Below, in pieces: positions 1 to 8,284 of a DNA stretch of 64,000 bases; position 1 is the stretch's first letter, and every line of letters begins with the position of its first letter. This DNA is from Candidatus Aminicenantota bacterium (GTDB lineage Bacteria; Acidobacteriota; Aminicenantia; UBA2199), in contig JAFGSF010000053.1 in the NCBI GenBank assembly GCA_016934745.1, positions 69,325 through 133,324 on the forward strand. The letters run 5' to 3'. A program made the translations under genes and the position numbers. The notes beneath the pieces are model-generated. The model saw only the letters and a list, made by a program, of their open reading frames with translations. It was not told the origin of the DNA and did no database searches.

Positions 1-359
1 GCCAACAGGCCGGCAATCACGCTCAACCCACCCATGCCCAGGGGCGCCGCGAAAAAGATGATCAAAAAACCGGCAATGATATAAAGTAGCGATTTTTTTT
101 GCCGCCCCAGGCGGGTCACGCTCTCAGCGACGCGGTTGGCGGCGACTTCGGCGGGTTCTCCCAGCCTTTTTAGTGTTCGCAGGATGCGGTCGATATCATC
201 GCCTTCATTTTCGGCATGGAAGGATTCGTATATATGGGAGCGAATTTCAGCCAGGACCTCATTCTGGTCGTTCGCATTCATACCCTTCAACTGGGCTCTC
301 ATTTTTTCCAGATAGTCGGCGACGATCTTTTCTGCCGGCGGCGGGAAATGGTTATTCAT
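1..359 (-). CDS. HAAS/DUF1700-type membrane protein, partial
   Basis: Only the first 119 residues lie in the window; the gene continues past position 1. Residues about 8-85 are an acidic, helical segment (AEKIVADYLEKMRAQL, then EIRSHIYESF and RLGEPAEVA) typical of the HAAS/DUF1700 domain, which is usually followed by membrane helices. A hydrophobic helix starts near residue 93. The start overlaps the end of the upstream PadR gene by 8 bp (ATGAATAA), so the two are probably translationally coupled. PadR-HAAS pairs are a known arrangement in which the PadR repressor controls a membrane protein and often an adjoining transporter or peptide system. The substrate or partner here cannot be seen. 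Confidence 0.75.
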   Translation of the reverse strand, partial: MNNHFPPPAEKIVADYLEKMRAQLKGMNANDQNEVLAEIRSHIYESFHAENEGDDIDRILRTLKRLGEPAEVAANRVAESVTRLGRQKKSLLYIIAGFLIIFFAAPLGMGGLSVIAGLL

Positions 360-762
360 CCTTATTTCTCCTTATAGTGACTTTTTTTGTTTTTTTTCCC
401 TTGGCTTCTTCAGTCGTATTGCTGCTGGCGTTTTCCACCAATTTTACCAGGCCCTGGAATTCGCTTTGCAGGGATTCAAACACAAAGCGTCCGTTGACGG
501 TTAACGAGTAGTACTTGCGTGGCGGTCCCTGGCTGGACTCCATCCACTCGGAGTGCACCAACTCTTCCCGGGCCAGGCGAGCCAGGATCGGGTAAATCGT
601 GCCCTCCTTGAGTTCCACCGGGCCTGATCCGGCCAGATTGCGAACCAGTGAGTAGCCGTAATGGGTCTGGTGATAAAGTGCGGCCATGATGGCCAGTTCG
701 AGGATGCCCTTGCGTAACTGGGTAACCTTGTTGTCGATTTCTTCTACCATGTTCTTGCTCAT
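352..762 (-). CDS. PadR-family transcriptional regulator
   Basis: A 136-residue protein with the PadR winged-helix signature: KGILELAIMAALY, then THYGYSLVRNL, the EGTIYPILARL recognition region and the wing GPPRKYYSLTVNG. Family members repress their own operon and respond to phenolics, drugs or cell-envelope cues. The C-terminal part (about residue 85 on) is short and ends in a lysine-rich tail with two KKxKK-like clusters, instead of the longer dimerisation helices of PadR subfamily 1, so it is probably a subfamily-2 type. It is the first gene of an operon with the HAAS protein and has a candidate operator overlapping its start codon. Confidence 0.85.
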   Translation of the reverse strand: MSKNMVEEIDNKVTQLRKGILELAIMAALYHQTHYGYSLVRNLAGSGPVELKEGTIYPILARLAREELVHSEWMESSQGPPRKYYSLTVNGRFVFESLQSEFQGLVKLVENASSNTTEEAKGKKTKKVTIRRNKDE

Positions 763-778
763 AACTAGTATACGTTAT
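761..778 (-). promoter_or_regulatory. Candidate PadR operator (ATAAC-N8-GTTAT)
   Basis: An inverted repeat with 5-bp arms separated by 8 bp sits directly at the PadR start codon. PadR proteins typically bind ATGT-N8-ACAT-like palindromes, so arm spacing fits autoregulation. On the minus strand a TATAAC -10-like hexamer overlaps the downstream arm. Binding is inferred. Confidence 0.4.
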
Positions 779-889
779 AGCAAGGTACTAAGTTCCAAAA
801 AAATTATTTTTTCTACACGCCCAAAGGATTGCGAAAAATTTTAATTTAAAAACAATCAAAAGCAGCATTGGCTGGTTTTTCAATGTGGA

Positions 890-1633
890 TCATTTCGTTT
901 GCAGTTCAATCATAGCTTGAATGGTCTTTTTTTCTCCATTTTCATCATTTTTGGAAAATACGACCGACAGGGTGCGTTTTTGGGCAGCGAGCGTCGTCGT
1001 TTTTTTTGCCGCTGCTAATTTTTTTTCAACCAGATACTTGGCCATGCCCATGGCCAGCCCCAGAATGGAGATAGACTGGCTTGATGGAACGCTGCGGATG
1101 GCCGACCCTCTTAGGGCCGGGTCCTCCACGGCATTGACCGGACCGGTTGTCAGTTTTACCAGTTCGGTCATGGTTTTTTTGCGAAATCCGATCAGTTGGC
1201 CGGCCAAATACATGTGAATGGTGAATTCGGCGGCAAGAGTTTGCCTGGGTGCTCCAACCTGCTCCCTGTTGTCCGTGACCGAGACGGTGATCAGGATTGT
1301 CTTTTGCAGAACCAGGGTGCCGGTTTTTGATTCCAGCATGAACGGCAGGGTTTGGGTCTTGGCGAACATTCCCGGCCAGGTGAGCAGCAGCATGTTGGTC
1401 CCGCTGCGCAGTTTTCCACAAGCGATGATTTCATCTTGTGCGCTCAGTTTGAAATCGGTTTCCCTCCCGGCTTCCACGATAATACCGATCGTATCCGCCG
1501 CCAACAGAGCGGGATTGTTTTGCAGCAGACTGACATTGAGGATGATATCGCGGATTGGATCGGGGAAATCCATGCCGGTCGCTCCCTGAAGCGCGACTGA
1601 CAGCAAGTATAGAATGGAAATCAATTTAGGCAT
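890..1633 (-). CDS. Exported protein of unknown function
   Basis: A 247-residue protein with an N-terminal hydrophobic stretch (LISILYLLSVALQGATG) that looks like a cleavable signal peptide. The rest is mostly beta-strand-like up to about residue 150, followed by a basic, alanine-rich helical segment near residues 195-220 (VEKKLAAAKKTTTLAAQK). I recognise no family. Its start overlaps the stop of the TonB-like gene by 8 bp, so the two are co-transcribed and probably translated together. That coupling suggests an envelope role connected with the TonB-like protein, but this is only context. Confidence 0.6.
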   Translation of the reverse strand: MPKLISILYLLSVALQGATGMDFPDPIRDIILNVSLLQNNPALLAADTIGIIVEAGRETDFKLSAQDEIIACGKLRSGTNMLLLTWPGMFAKTQTLPFMLESKTGTLVLQKTILITVSVTDNREQVGAPRQTLAAEFTIHMYLAGQLIGFRKKTMTELVKLTTGPVNAVEDPALRGSAIRSVPSSQSISILGLAMGMAKYLVEKKLAAAKKTTTLAAQKRTLSVVFSKNDENGEKKTIQAMIELQTK

Positions 1634-2450
1634 TGTAGGTGAATACCAACTGAAAAACGAATGTTTGGGTGCGGATGCTCTCTGGAAATGGTGGAAACGG
1701 CAGGCTGGTTTTCAGTGCATGGAGTGCCGCCTGCTCCAATGTCTCATGGGCGGTGGACTTCGCCACGCTCAAAGACAGCAGCTCGCCGCTGCGATCGACA
1801 GTCAGCGTAATTTCCACCTGGCCGCTATATCCGATTCTGGTCACGGTTGGAATAATCCAATTGCGTTCGATGCGCGTCAGAATGCGCTGCGACCAGAAGA
1901 TGGCATCTTGGTCGTGCGTGGAAAAGGACATCCGGACGGGTTGTTCATCGTCAGCGCGGCTGGATTCGTTGAACTGGATTTCAAGAGGGTAATCAGTGGC
2001 AGCATATTCTCCGGGGAGAAACCACTTTGCCGTTTTGGGCGTTGCCGTGAAAGTCGGTGCCACGAATGGTCCACCCATCGGCAGGGTCAGGCTGAAGGTC
2101 GATGCCGATGTTGTTTTCAACTTAAGTTGGCCAATGGCCGAGAATTTAAAATTACCACGTTGTTTGCCTCCGGTCGGCAGCCGACCTGTTGACATGGCGG
2201 CGATTAATGAAGGGTTGTCGCCAGGCGAGTCAGAACCGGGAAGCAAAGGCTGAACCTGGTCATGACGTCTCCTTCCCGGTAAACTGAGGGGTGGAAGTGT
2301 TTCTGTCTGGATGCTTTCCGGTTGCCGGAGTGTCACGTTAATGACGGAAGGAAAAGTCGGCACTATTTTTATCGGGAAATTTATCCGGCTGATCAGGATA
2401 ATGCAGCATACATGAACGATGGCCGATAGAAAAAAACATGTCTTTCTCAT
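1626..2450 (-). CDS. TonB-like protein with TonB C-terminal domain
   Basis: 274 residues: one N-terminal membrane anchor (residues about 5-22), a long proline- and serine-containing periplasmic linker, and a C-terminal TonB domain (about 190-274) with RIERNWIIP, YSGQVEITLTVDRSGEL and ALKTSLPFPPFP. TonB proteins transmit inner-membrane energy to outer-membrane receptors, or anchor other envelope complexes. No exbB or exbD is adjacent. I chose the start at 2450, where the anchor follows immediately and a promoter lies about 45 bp upstream. A longer start at 2561 has a good ribosome-binding site but would put the divergent promoter inside the coding region. Confidence 0.75.
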   Translation of the reverse strand: MRKTCFFLSAIVHVCCIILISRINFPIKIVPTFPSVINVTLRQPESIQTETLPPLSLPGRRRHDQVQPLLPGSDSPGDNPSLIAAMSTGRLPTGGKQRGNFKFSAIGQLKLKTTSASTFSLTLPMGGPFVAPTFTATPKTAKWFLPGEYAATDYPLEIQFNESSRADDEQPVRMSFSTHDQDAIFWSQRILTRIERNWIIPTVTRIGYSGQVEITLTVDRSGELLSLSVAKSTAHETLEQAALHALKTSLPFPPFPESIRTQTFVFQLVFTYNA

Positions 2451-2494
2451 CGTGACTAGCGATTGCCGCCCTGTCCGCGGCGATTGAATTTCCC

Positions 2495-2522
2495 ATTCTA
2501 TCAGACGCTGGCGGAGAGGCAA
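2495..2522 (-). promoter_or_regulatory. Sigma-70-type promoter for the TonB-like operon
   Basis: Minus-strand TTGCCT, 16-bp spacer, TAGAAT. It points at the TonB-like gene, with transcription predicted to start about 30 nt before the ATG at 2450. Confidence 0.5.
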
Positions 2523-2550
2523 GGGTTTCACTTCATTTAATTTTAGGCCG

Positions 2551-2579
2551 TTGACTTTCATTTCTCCCTTGCGTATAGT
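2551..2579 (+). promoter_or_regulatory. Sigma-70-type promoter for the GAF-SpoIIE phosphatase
   Basis: TTGACT, 17-bp spacer, TATAGT, followed by a strong ribosome-binding site (AGGAAGGAGG, 2588-2597) right before the ATG at 2598. The mRNA leader would be only about a dozen nucleotides. Confidence 0.7.
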
Positions 2580-2597
2580 ATTTGTCAGGAAGGAGGA

Positions 2598-4232
2598 ATG
2601 GCAGATCGCATCAATCGTTTCAAGGAGGAAGTCCTTGGCTTGTATTCCGAGGTGCGTCTCGGATTCCTGCTGGAAAAAATAACGGCCGGCATCAAGGCCT
2701 ACATGGGCAGCGAGGAGGCCTCCATCTTCCTGTACGATCCAGAAAAAGAAGAGCTGACCTTTGAAACGGCCACTGGGGAGCAGGAGAAGACGCTGAAGCA
2801 AATCGTGCTGAAAAAAGGCCAGGGGGTGGCCGGCTGGATAGCTGCCGAGCGCCAGGGGGTGATCATCAACGACTCGCAGCACGATCCGCGCCATACGGGG
2901 ATGGTCGACCGTAAAATCTTGTTCCAAACCCAATCCATCCTGGGGGTACCGGTGCTGCTCGAAGGGCAGGTGCTCGGCGTGCTGGAGGCCGTGAACAAAA
3001 AGCGGGGGAAATTCAACCGTGATGATTTGCGCGTGCTCCAGCAGATGGCCGGTTTTCTGGCCATTCCGCTGCACAACGCGGTGCTGTTCCGCACCATCAC
3101 TCGCGAGACACAGGCCAAGGAAAGGTTGATTGAACTGGGCAAGAAAATTTCCGCTTCTATCGATATCAGCAGCGTATTGACAGCCATCAAGGAGATCATC
3201 TGTGCCGAAATCCAGCCTTTAGCTGCTAGTGTGTTCGTTGCCAGTGAAAACATGGAATATGACCTGCTCGCCAACAGTAGCCGGGAAAAACAGGATGCGG
3301 AATGCCTGGGAACCACGATTGCCAATATCGGCGGCCGCTTTCCGTTACGTGCGGAGGGAGCCGTTTTGGGATACTTGAAAATTCAGAGTGAAAAAATGAT
3401 CTCCGACGAATCGGCTGCCCTTTTCCGCGGCCTGGCCGCGTTTATAGCTATTTCCCTGGAAAAAATCCGGCTTTACCGCCAGATGCTGGCCAAGGAAAAA
3501 ATGGAAAAAGAGCTGCAGATCGCCCGCGAAATCCAGCAGTCCTTCCTGTTGCAGCAGCCGCAGGTTTTTCCCGGATTGGACATTGCTTTCTTGAACATCC
3601 CCAGTTCCAAGGTAGGCGGTGATTATTACGAAATTCTGCCGCTGAATGAGCGGGAAATTGTTTTCAGCGTGAACGATGTGTCGGGTCATGGTGTTCCCGC
3701 TTCCCTTTTGATGGCCATTTTTCGCAGTAATTTTATTTTTCAACTGCGCCGCAGCGGTGACATTGCGACGACGGTCACCCACCTGAACCGGCTGATCGCT
3801 GAGACCACCGAGGCGAATTTATACGTCACCTCCTTTACCGCCAAGCTGGATTGTGCGATGGCAACCCTCAGTTATATTAATGCCGGCCATCCGCTGCCGC
3901 TGGTTTTACGCGGCAGGGAGTTTCTGCCTTTGGAGGCGGGAAGCACGGTGGTCGGCATGTTCGCCGATGTCGAATATCCCGTTTCCCGGTTTACTCTGCA
4001 GCCCGGTGATACGATGATCCTGTATACGGACGGTGTGGTCGAAGCTGAAAATGAGAACGGCGAGGAGTATTCGCTGGCCCGACTGAGTGCGGCCGCTGTT
4101 TTGGGGCGGAATTTATCGGCCGCCGCCATGCAAGCGGCGTTGATCGAAGACCTGAGATCTCACTGCCGGTGCCCGGAGTTTTCCGACGATGTCACCCTGA
4201 TGGTGGTCAAATACCTGGGCAGCTCATCCTGA
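2598..4232 (+). CDS. GAF-domain SpoIIE/RsbU-type serine phosphatase
   Basis: 544 residues. An N-terminal GAF domain (about 20-155) contains EEASIFLYDPEKEEL and SILGVPVLLEG; a second, more divergent GAF-like region follows (about 170-290). After a linker helix with AREIQQSFLLQ comes a PP2C-type SpoIIE domain (about 325-540) with the metal-binding motifs VGGDYYE (near 339) and DVSGHG (near 359), then INAGHPLPL and ILYTDGVVEAENENGEEY. Such enzymes dephosphorylate anti-anti-sigma or related partner-switch proteins in response to a ligand bound by GAF. No anti-sigma or STAS partner gene is beside it, so its target must be elsewhere. Confidence 0.9.
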   Translation: MADRINRFKEEVLGLYSEVRLGFLLEKITAGIKAYMGSEEASIFLYDPEKEELTFETATGEQEKTLKQIVLKKGQGVAGWIAAERQGVIINDSQHDPRHTGMVDRKILFQTQSILGVPVLLEGQVLGVLEAVNKKRGKFNRDDLRVLQQMAGFLAIPLHNAVLFRTITRETQAKERLIELGKKISASIDISSVLTAIKEIICAEIQPLAASVFVASENMEYDLLANSSREKQDAECLGTTIANIGGRFPLRAEGAVLGYLKIQSEKMISDESAALFRGLAAFIAISLEKIRLYRQMLAKEKMEKELQIAREIQQSFLLQQPQVFPGLDIAFLNIPSSKVGGDYYEILPLNEREIVFSVNDVSGHGVPASLLMAIFRSNFIFQLRRSGDIATTVTHLNRLIAETTEANLYVTSFTAKLDCAMATLSYINAGHPLPLVLRGREFLPLEAGSTVVGMFADVEYPVSRFTLQPGDTMILYTDGVVEAENENGEEYSLARLSAAAVLGRNLSAAAMQAALIEDLRSHCRCPEFSDDVTLMVVKYLGSSS

Positions 4233-4233
4233 A

Positions 4234-4352
4234 TAGGGTATAGGGTTGAGGGTATAGGGTTGAGGGAAGAGAAAGAGCGATTTCCCCGGACAATATTTCG
4301 TTCCATTGCTTTTTCTTTCCTAGACACTAAACCCTAGACCCTAGACCCTTGG
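4234..4352. repeat. Heptamer repeats arranged as a long imperfect inverted repeat
   Basis: The gap between two convergent genes holds a left arm of tandem 7-mers (TATAGGG and TTGAGGG alternating twice, 4238-4266) and a right arm of complementary 7-mers (AAACCCT, AGACCCT, AGACCCT, about 4328-4349). The arms extend inward through GAGAAAGAGC and GCTTTTTCTTTC. The transcript could form a long imperfect hairpin, possibly a bidirectional terminator. A second locus with the same design but another heptamer is at 11183-11335. Confidence 0.6.
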
Positions 4353-4379
4353 TCCAGTTTGAGTCAGTAAATCGCCCGG

Positions 4380-5447
4380 CTATGTATTGAACCTGAAATG
4401 GACGATCTCGCCATCGCGGACGGTATATTCCTTGCCTTCCAGGCGCAGCAGTCCCTTTTCCTTGGCCTTGGCAAAGCCCTGACAGTCCAGAAAATCCCGC
4501 CAACTGATGACTTCGGCGCGGATAAAGCCCTTCTGGATATCGCTGTGGATCTTACCCGAAGCGATATAAGCGCTGGAGCCGTTCTCGATGGTCCAGGCCT
4601 TGGTTTCGTCCTTGCCCACGGTGAAGAACGAAATCAGGTTCATCAGCCCGTAACTGGTCTTGATGAATTCGTCGTGGATATAGCGGTAATCCGGCAGGCC
4701 GTATTCGCGCTGGAATACCGGCCTTTCCTCGGCCGGCAGGTCCAGCAGCTCCTGCTCGATCTTGGCGGCGAACAGCGCCGTGGTCGTGTGGTCGGCCACG
4801 GGGCGGACCAGGCCGCCGTAGGTCTTGATCGTGTTCTCGTCGGCATTGACCAGGTTGAGCAAGGGCTTGGCCGAAAGGAACTTGAAGCCGCGCACCAGCA
4901 GCCCTTCCTTCTCGCTGAAGGGGTAGGCGCGCAGGGGTTTGCCCTGTTCCAGGAAAGCCTGCAGCTTTTTCAGCAATTCCTGCTCCTCCAGCAGTTCCTT
5001 GACCTTCAGCTTTTTGACATCGATCTCAAGCCGTTCCAGCCGCTTTTCGATGGTCATGAAATCGATGGTTTTTAGCTCGTCTTCCATGGCGGCCATGTCC
5101 CGGGCCGGGTCGATCGGTTCCAAGGGGTGCAGAATTTCAGGGTCCTGGAAAGCGCGGACCAGGTGTACCAGGCCGTCGGCGCGACGCAGCAGGTCGATGA
5201 AGGTGGAATTTTTAACTTCGCCCAGGGAAATGGCGCCGGCATCGAGATATTCGATCTTGGCGTACACCGGCGGCGTTGCGAAAAAAGCGGCCAGCTGCTG
5301 CAGGCGTGGATCGGGGACATCGACGATGGCTTTATGAAACTCATTGCCGGATGTGGAAAACTTGGATATTTTTTCCTTCTTTTCGGTGAGCAGGTTGAAG
5401 AGCAGTGTTTTCCCGGTCTTGGGGTAGCCGAATATGGTTAGAATCAT
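4380..5447 (-). CDS. YchF-like OBG-family GTPase/ATPase, divergent
   Basis: 355 residues, close to the usual YchF length (about 363). The P-loop is GYPKTGKTLLFNLL where YchF normally has a NVGKS-type loop, followed by DVPDPRLQQLAAFF, a coiled-coil-like charged segment (about 130-190), NLVNADE in the place of the NxxE specificity motif, and a C-terminal TGS-like region (about 275-355) including SWRDFLDCQGFAKAKEKG and KEYTVRDGEIVHFRF. YchF proteins bind ATP or GTP and contact the ribosome. The start at 5447 places the P-loop at the N terminus as in the family; a longer frame upstream lacks support. A promoter ends 6 nt before this ATG, so the mRNA may be leaderless. Confidence 0.75.
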   Translation of the reverse strand: MILTIFGYPKTGKTLLFNLLTEKKEKISKFSTSGNEFHKAIVDVPDPRLQQLAAFFATPPVYAKIEYLDAGAISLGEVKNSTFIDLLRRADGLVHLVRAFQDPEILHPLEPIDPARDMAAMEDELKTIDFMTIEKRLERLEIDVKKLKVKELLEEQELLKKLQAFLEQGKPLRAYPFSEKEGLLVRGFKFLSAKPLLNLVNADENTIKTYGGLVRPVADHTTTALFAAKIEQELLDLPAEERPVFQREYGLPDYRYIHDEFIKTSYGLMNLISFFTVGKDETKAWTIENGSSAYIASGKIHSDIQKGFIRAEVISWRDFLDCQGFAKAKEKGLLRLEGKEYTVRDGEIVHFRFNT

Positions 5448-5453
5448 GCTGCA

Positions 5454-5482
5454 ATTATAGCGCGAAAACAGCGGTTGGTAAA
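5454..5482 (-). promoter_or_regulatory. Promoter of the YchF-like gene, leaderless layout
   Basis: Minus-strand TTTACC, 17-bp spacer, perfect TATAAT, then only 6 nt to the ATG at 5447. No Shine-Dalgarno sequence is visible, so transcription would begin at or next to the start codon. Confidence 0.55.
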
Positions 5483-5530
5483 TACAGTACAAATCATCCG
5501 GTGCGGAGTGAAGCTTTCCCGATTCGATGG

Positions 5531-5559
5531 TTGACATTGCCGAAAAAGATTGTTACCCT
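5531..5559 (+). promoter_or_regulatory. Sigma-70-type promoter of the subtilisin gene
   Basis: Perfect TTGACA, 17-bp spacer, TACCCT (a weaker -10). The ribosome-binding site GGGGAGG lies at 5588-5594, just before the ATG at 5600. Confidence 0.5.
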
Positions 5560-5599
5560 TGCCCTTGACGGATATGAACACTTTCATGGGGAGGCGCGC

Positions 5600-7663
5600 A
5601 TGAAAATAAACTGGAAGCGGTTTTACTTGGCGGTGTTGCTTTTTTCAATATTTCTGGGCGGGATGCCGGAGTCTCCGGCAGCCATGGTTAAAAGAGCGAC
5701 GCACCAATTGCCGGCGCGTCCTGCAAACCCAATGCAGTCCCAGGCAACCCCTGCGGCTGACTACAGGGAAGGCGAAGTGCTGGTCAAGTTCAAAAAAAGG
5801 CTGAGCATGACTGAGGCCTCCGTTCTGGCCTCTGGGTTGGCGGCGGATGTTATCAAGGAGTTTCCGGTTTTATCGCAAAAGCGGCACAGCGCGTATTTTT
5901 TAATCGCCTCCGGGCAGCGCTCAACCGAGCAACTGTTAGGAGACTGGCGCAGTTTACCCGAGGTGGAGGCTGCATCGCCCAATTATCGCCGCTGTTTGCA
6001 GCGACTGCCCAACGATCCCAAGCTCAGTCACCTGTGGGGAATGACTCAAATCAGCGCTCCGGAGGGTTGGGAAAAAAACACCGGTTCTTTCGGGGTGGTG
6101 CTGGCGGTGATGGATACCGGCGTCGATTATCATCATGACGACCTGGCCGCCAACATGTGGATTAATCCCGGCGAGGTTGCCGCCAACGGCGTCGATGATG
6201 ACGGCAATGGTTTTATCGACGATGTTCATGGCTATGATTTTGCCGCTGACAATGACGGCAATCCGGACAGCGATCCCATGGATATCGACTCGCACGGCAC
6301 CCATGTGGCCGGGACCATGGCCGCGGTCGGCGACAATAGCACCGGTGTCTGCGGCATCAACTGGAATGTCAAGGTTATGGCATTGAAATGTTTCCGGCCT
6401 GACATGTACATATACGATTCCGATTCCATTGAAGCCCTCGAGTACGCGATGCTCATGAAACAGGACTTCGGGGTCAACCTGGTGGCCATCAACGCCTCTT
6501 TCGGCGGTAGCGGTTCCAACCAGTTGTTGAAAGACGCCATTGCCGAAGCCGGTGACCTGGGTATTGCCCTGGTTTGCGCCGCCGGCAATAATGGTACGGA
6601 CAATGATGCCACCCCTTTCTATCCGGCGAGTTATGATCTGCCCAATGTTATTGCCGTCGCCGCCACCGATGCGGGTGACCAGCTTGCCAGTTTTTCGAAT
6701 TATGGATTGAATTCGGTGGATATCGCCGCTCCCGGAGAGGGTATCCTGTCTACGGTTCCCGCCGGACTGGGACTCGAGGCGTCACTGACTTCAGGGGCGA
6801 ATTATTACCATGTGATCCCCCTGGAATTTTCAGGCCATACTCCCCCCGGTGGTCTGACCCGACTGCTGGTTGATTGCGGCAAAGGCCTGGACGGCAGTTA
6901 TTTTCCCGCTGCAGTCAGCGGCAACATCGCCCTGATCGAGCGGGGTGACAACACTTTCAAGGAAAAAACCATCCATGCCCAGAACGCCGGCGCCGTTGCC
7001 GCGGTGATTTTCAACAACGAGGCTGGAAATTTTTCCGGCACCCTGGGTGAAGCCGGATATTGGATCCCGGTCATCGCCTTGGCCCAGGAAGACGGTTTGC
7101 TGGAAAAATCCCAGGGCATTCATCCGGCGACCGTCATTGTTGCGCCCTCAAATTATGATTTCATGGATGGAACGTCCATGGCCTCGCCTCATGTGTGCGG
7201 CGCCGTGGGCCTGCTGGCCGCCCAGTACCCGACTGATTCCCTGACCAAGCTCATCGCGCGAATTTATGCCGGCGCCGACCATTTGGATGCCCTGAGCGGA
7301 AAAGTAAAAACCAGCGCCCGTTTGAATCTGGACCGCTCCCTGTCACAGAATTTGCTGCTGACCCTGGCGGTTTTCCGCCAACAGGCCAACCTCTGGGTGA
7401 TGAAAAAGGATTTTGCCCAGGTGTACTTCAGTGCCGACTATGATCCCGATTCCGGCGTCATGGCCGCCACGTACGGTATATACCGCAGTCGCGCCGGCGC
7501 CGCCTTCCAGATGATCAAGGAAATTGCGGACAGTGAACTTCAGAACCATGCCTATACGTATTATGACAAATATCTTGAAAGCGGAATCGCCTACAGCTAC
7601 CAGATCAAGGCCCGCAATACCCAGGGTGAAGTGATCGCGATTTCCAATGCACAAAGCATTTAA
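5600..7663 (+). CDS. Exported subtilisin-like S8 protease with PA insert
   Basis: 687 residues with a signal peptide (residues about 1-30), a propeptide with EGEVLVKFKKRL typical of inhibitor I9-like pro-regions, and an S8 catalytic domain. The catalytic triad is visible: Asp in VMDTGVDYHHDD (near 171), His in SHGTHVAGT (near 231), Ser in DGTSMASPH (near 524). A PA domain is inserted between His and Ser (about 395-500: GNIALIERGDNTFKEKTIHAQNAGAVAAVIFN), as in substrate-selecting subtilases. The C-terminal 100 residues resemble a fibronectin-type fold. The start at 5600 has a good ribosome-binding site; the open frame extends further upstream without one. It is followed after 9 bp by a small barrel protein. 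Confidence 0.9.
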   Translation: MKINWKRFYLAVLLFSIFLGGMPESPAAMVKRATHQLPARPANPMQSQATPAADYREGEVLVKFKKRLSMTEASVLASGLAADVIKEFPVLSQKRHSAYFLIASGQRSTEQLLGDWRSLPEVEAASPNYRRCLQRLPNDPKLSHLWGMTQISAPEGWEKNTGSFGVVLAVMDTGVDYHHDDLAANMWINPGEVAANGVDDDGNGFIDDVHGYDFAADNDGNPDSDPMDIDSHGTHVAGTMAAVGDNSTGVCGINWNVKVMALKCFRPDMYIYDSDSIEALEYAMLMKQDFGVNLVAINASFGGSGSNQLLKDAIAEAGDLGIALVCAAGNNGTDNDATPFYPASYDLPNVIAVAATDAGDQLASFSNYGLNSVDIAAPGEGILSTVPAGLGLEASLTSGANYYHVIPLEFSGHTPPGGLTRLLVDCGKGLDGSYFPAAVSGNIALIERGDNTFKEKTIHAQNAGAVAAVIFNNEAGNFSGTLGEAGYWIPVIALAQEDGLLEKSQGIHPATVIVAPSNYDFMDGTSMASPHVCGAVGLLAAQYPTDSLTKLIARIYAGADHLDALSGKVKTSARLNLDRSLSQNLLLTLAVFRQQANLWVMKKDFAQVYFSADYDPDSGVMAATYGIYRSRAGAAFQMIKEIADSELQNHAYTYYDKYLESGIAYSYQIKARNTQGEVIAISNAQSI

Positions 7664-7672
7664 GGGGTCATC

Positions 7673-8245
7673 ATGAAAAAAATTGTCATTATTGCTGGTT
7701 TGATTATCTGTTTCTCGGCGCCGGCATTTGGCGGAGACAGGTTTTTTGTCAGTGCCGGGGCCGCGGCCGTGTATCCTGTCGACAGCAGCTACAGGAATTT
7801 TTACGGCGCCATACAGTTCAGTCCGGAGCTGAAAGCCGGATTTAATTTTTTTAAAGGTTTCTATGTATGGCTCGGATACAGTTTTTTTACCTCAAGTTAC
7901 ACTATCCCGGTTTTATTGGAAGAAGCCAGTTGCAGCCAGCATTTCCTGGCGCTCGGGGCAGGCTGGGAAACCCGCCGCGGCCGTCGCCTGCAATTCGATT
8001 TTTTTGCCGCCTTCATCCTGGCCGAATTCCGGGAAAAGGCCATGGAAGAAACGGTCAGTGATTTTGCTCCGGGAATGCACGTGGGAGCCGCTGTGCGTTA
8101 TTTTATGGCCAAGAAAATTTTCTTGGGGGCGGCGCTTTCATTTTCCGGAGCCAACATGACATTGGCTGAAACCGCCAACAGTTTGGGCGGTTCGCGATTG
8201 CTGGGCAGCTTGCGGCTGGGAGTCAACCTGGGCCTGCGATTTTAG
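7673..8245 (+). CDS. Small outer-membrane beta-barrel protein
   Basis: 190 residues beginning with a signal peptide (KKIVIIAGLIICFSAPAFG). Alternating amphipathic strands such as FYVWLGYSFF, QHFLALGAGWETRRGRRLQFDFFAAF and SLRLGVNLGLRF, the last ending in a terminal aromatic residue, are the hallmarks of a small barrel of about eight strands. The specific family (OmpA/OmpW-like) cannot be decided. Only 9 bp separate it from the upstream protease gene, so it is in the same operon and may be exported or processed together with it. Confidence 0.65.
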   Translation: MKKIVIIAGLIICFSAPAFGGDRFFVSAGAAAVYPVDSSYRNFYGAIQFSPELKAGFNFFKGFYVWLGYSFFTSSYTIPVLLEEASCSQHFLALGAGWETRRGRRLQFDFFAAFILAEFREKAMEETVSDFAPGMHVGAAVRYFMAKKIFLGAALSFSGANMTLAETANSLGGSRLLGSLRLGVNLGLRF

Positions 8246-8284
8246 AACTCAAAGAAATTATCTTAAGTTTGGAGCAGGAAATAT

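Noticed and set aside
4234..4352. Telomere-like CCCTAGA repeats as a replicon end or CRISPR
   Set aside because: Too few units, no spacers, and set as inverted arms inside a gene-dense chromosome.
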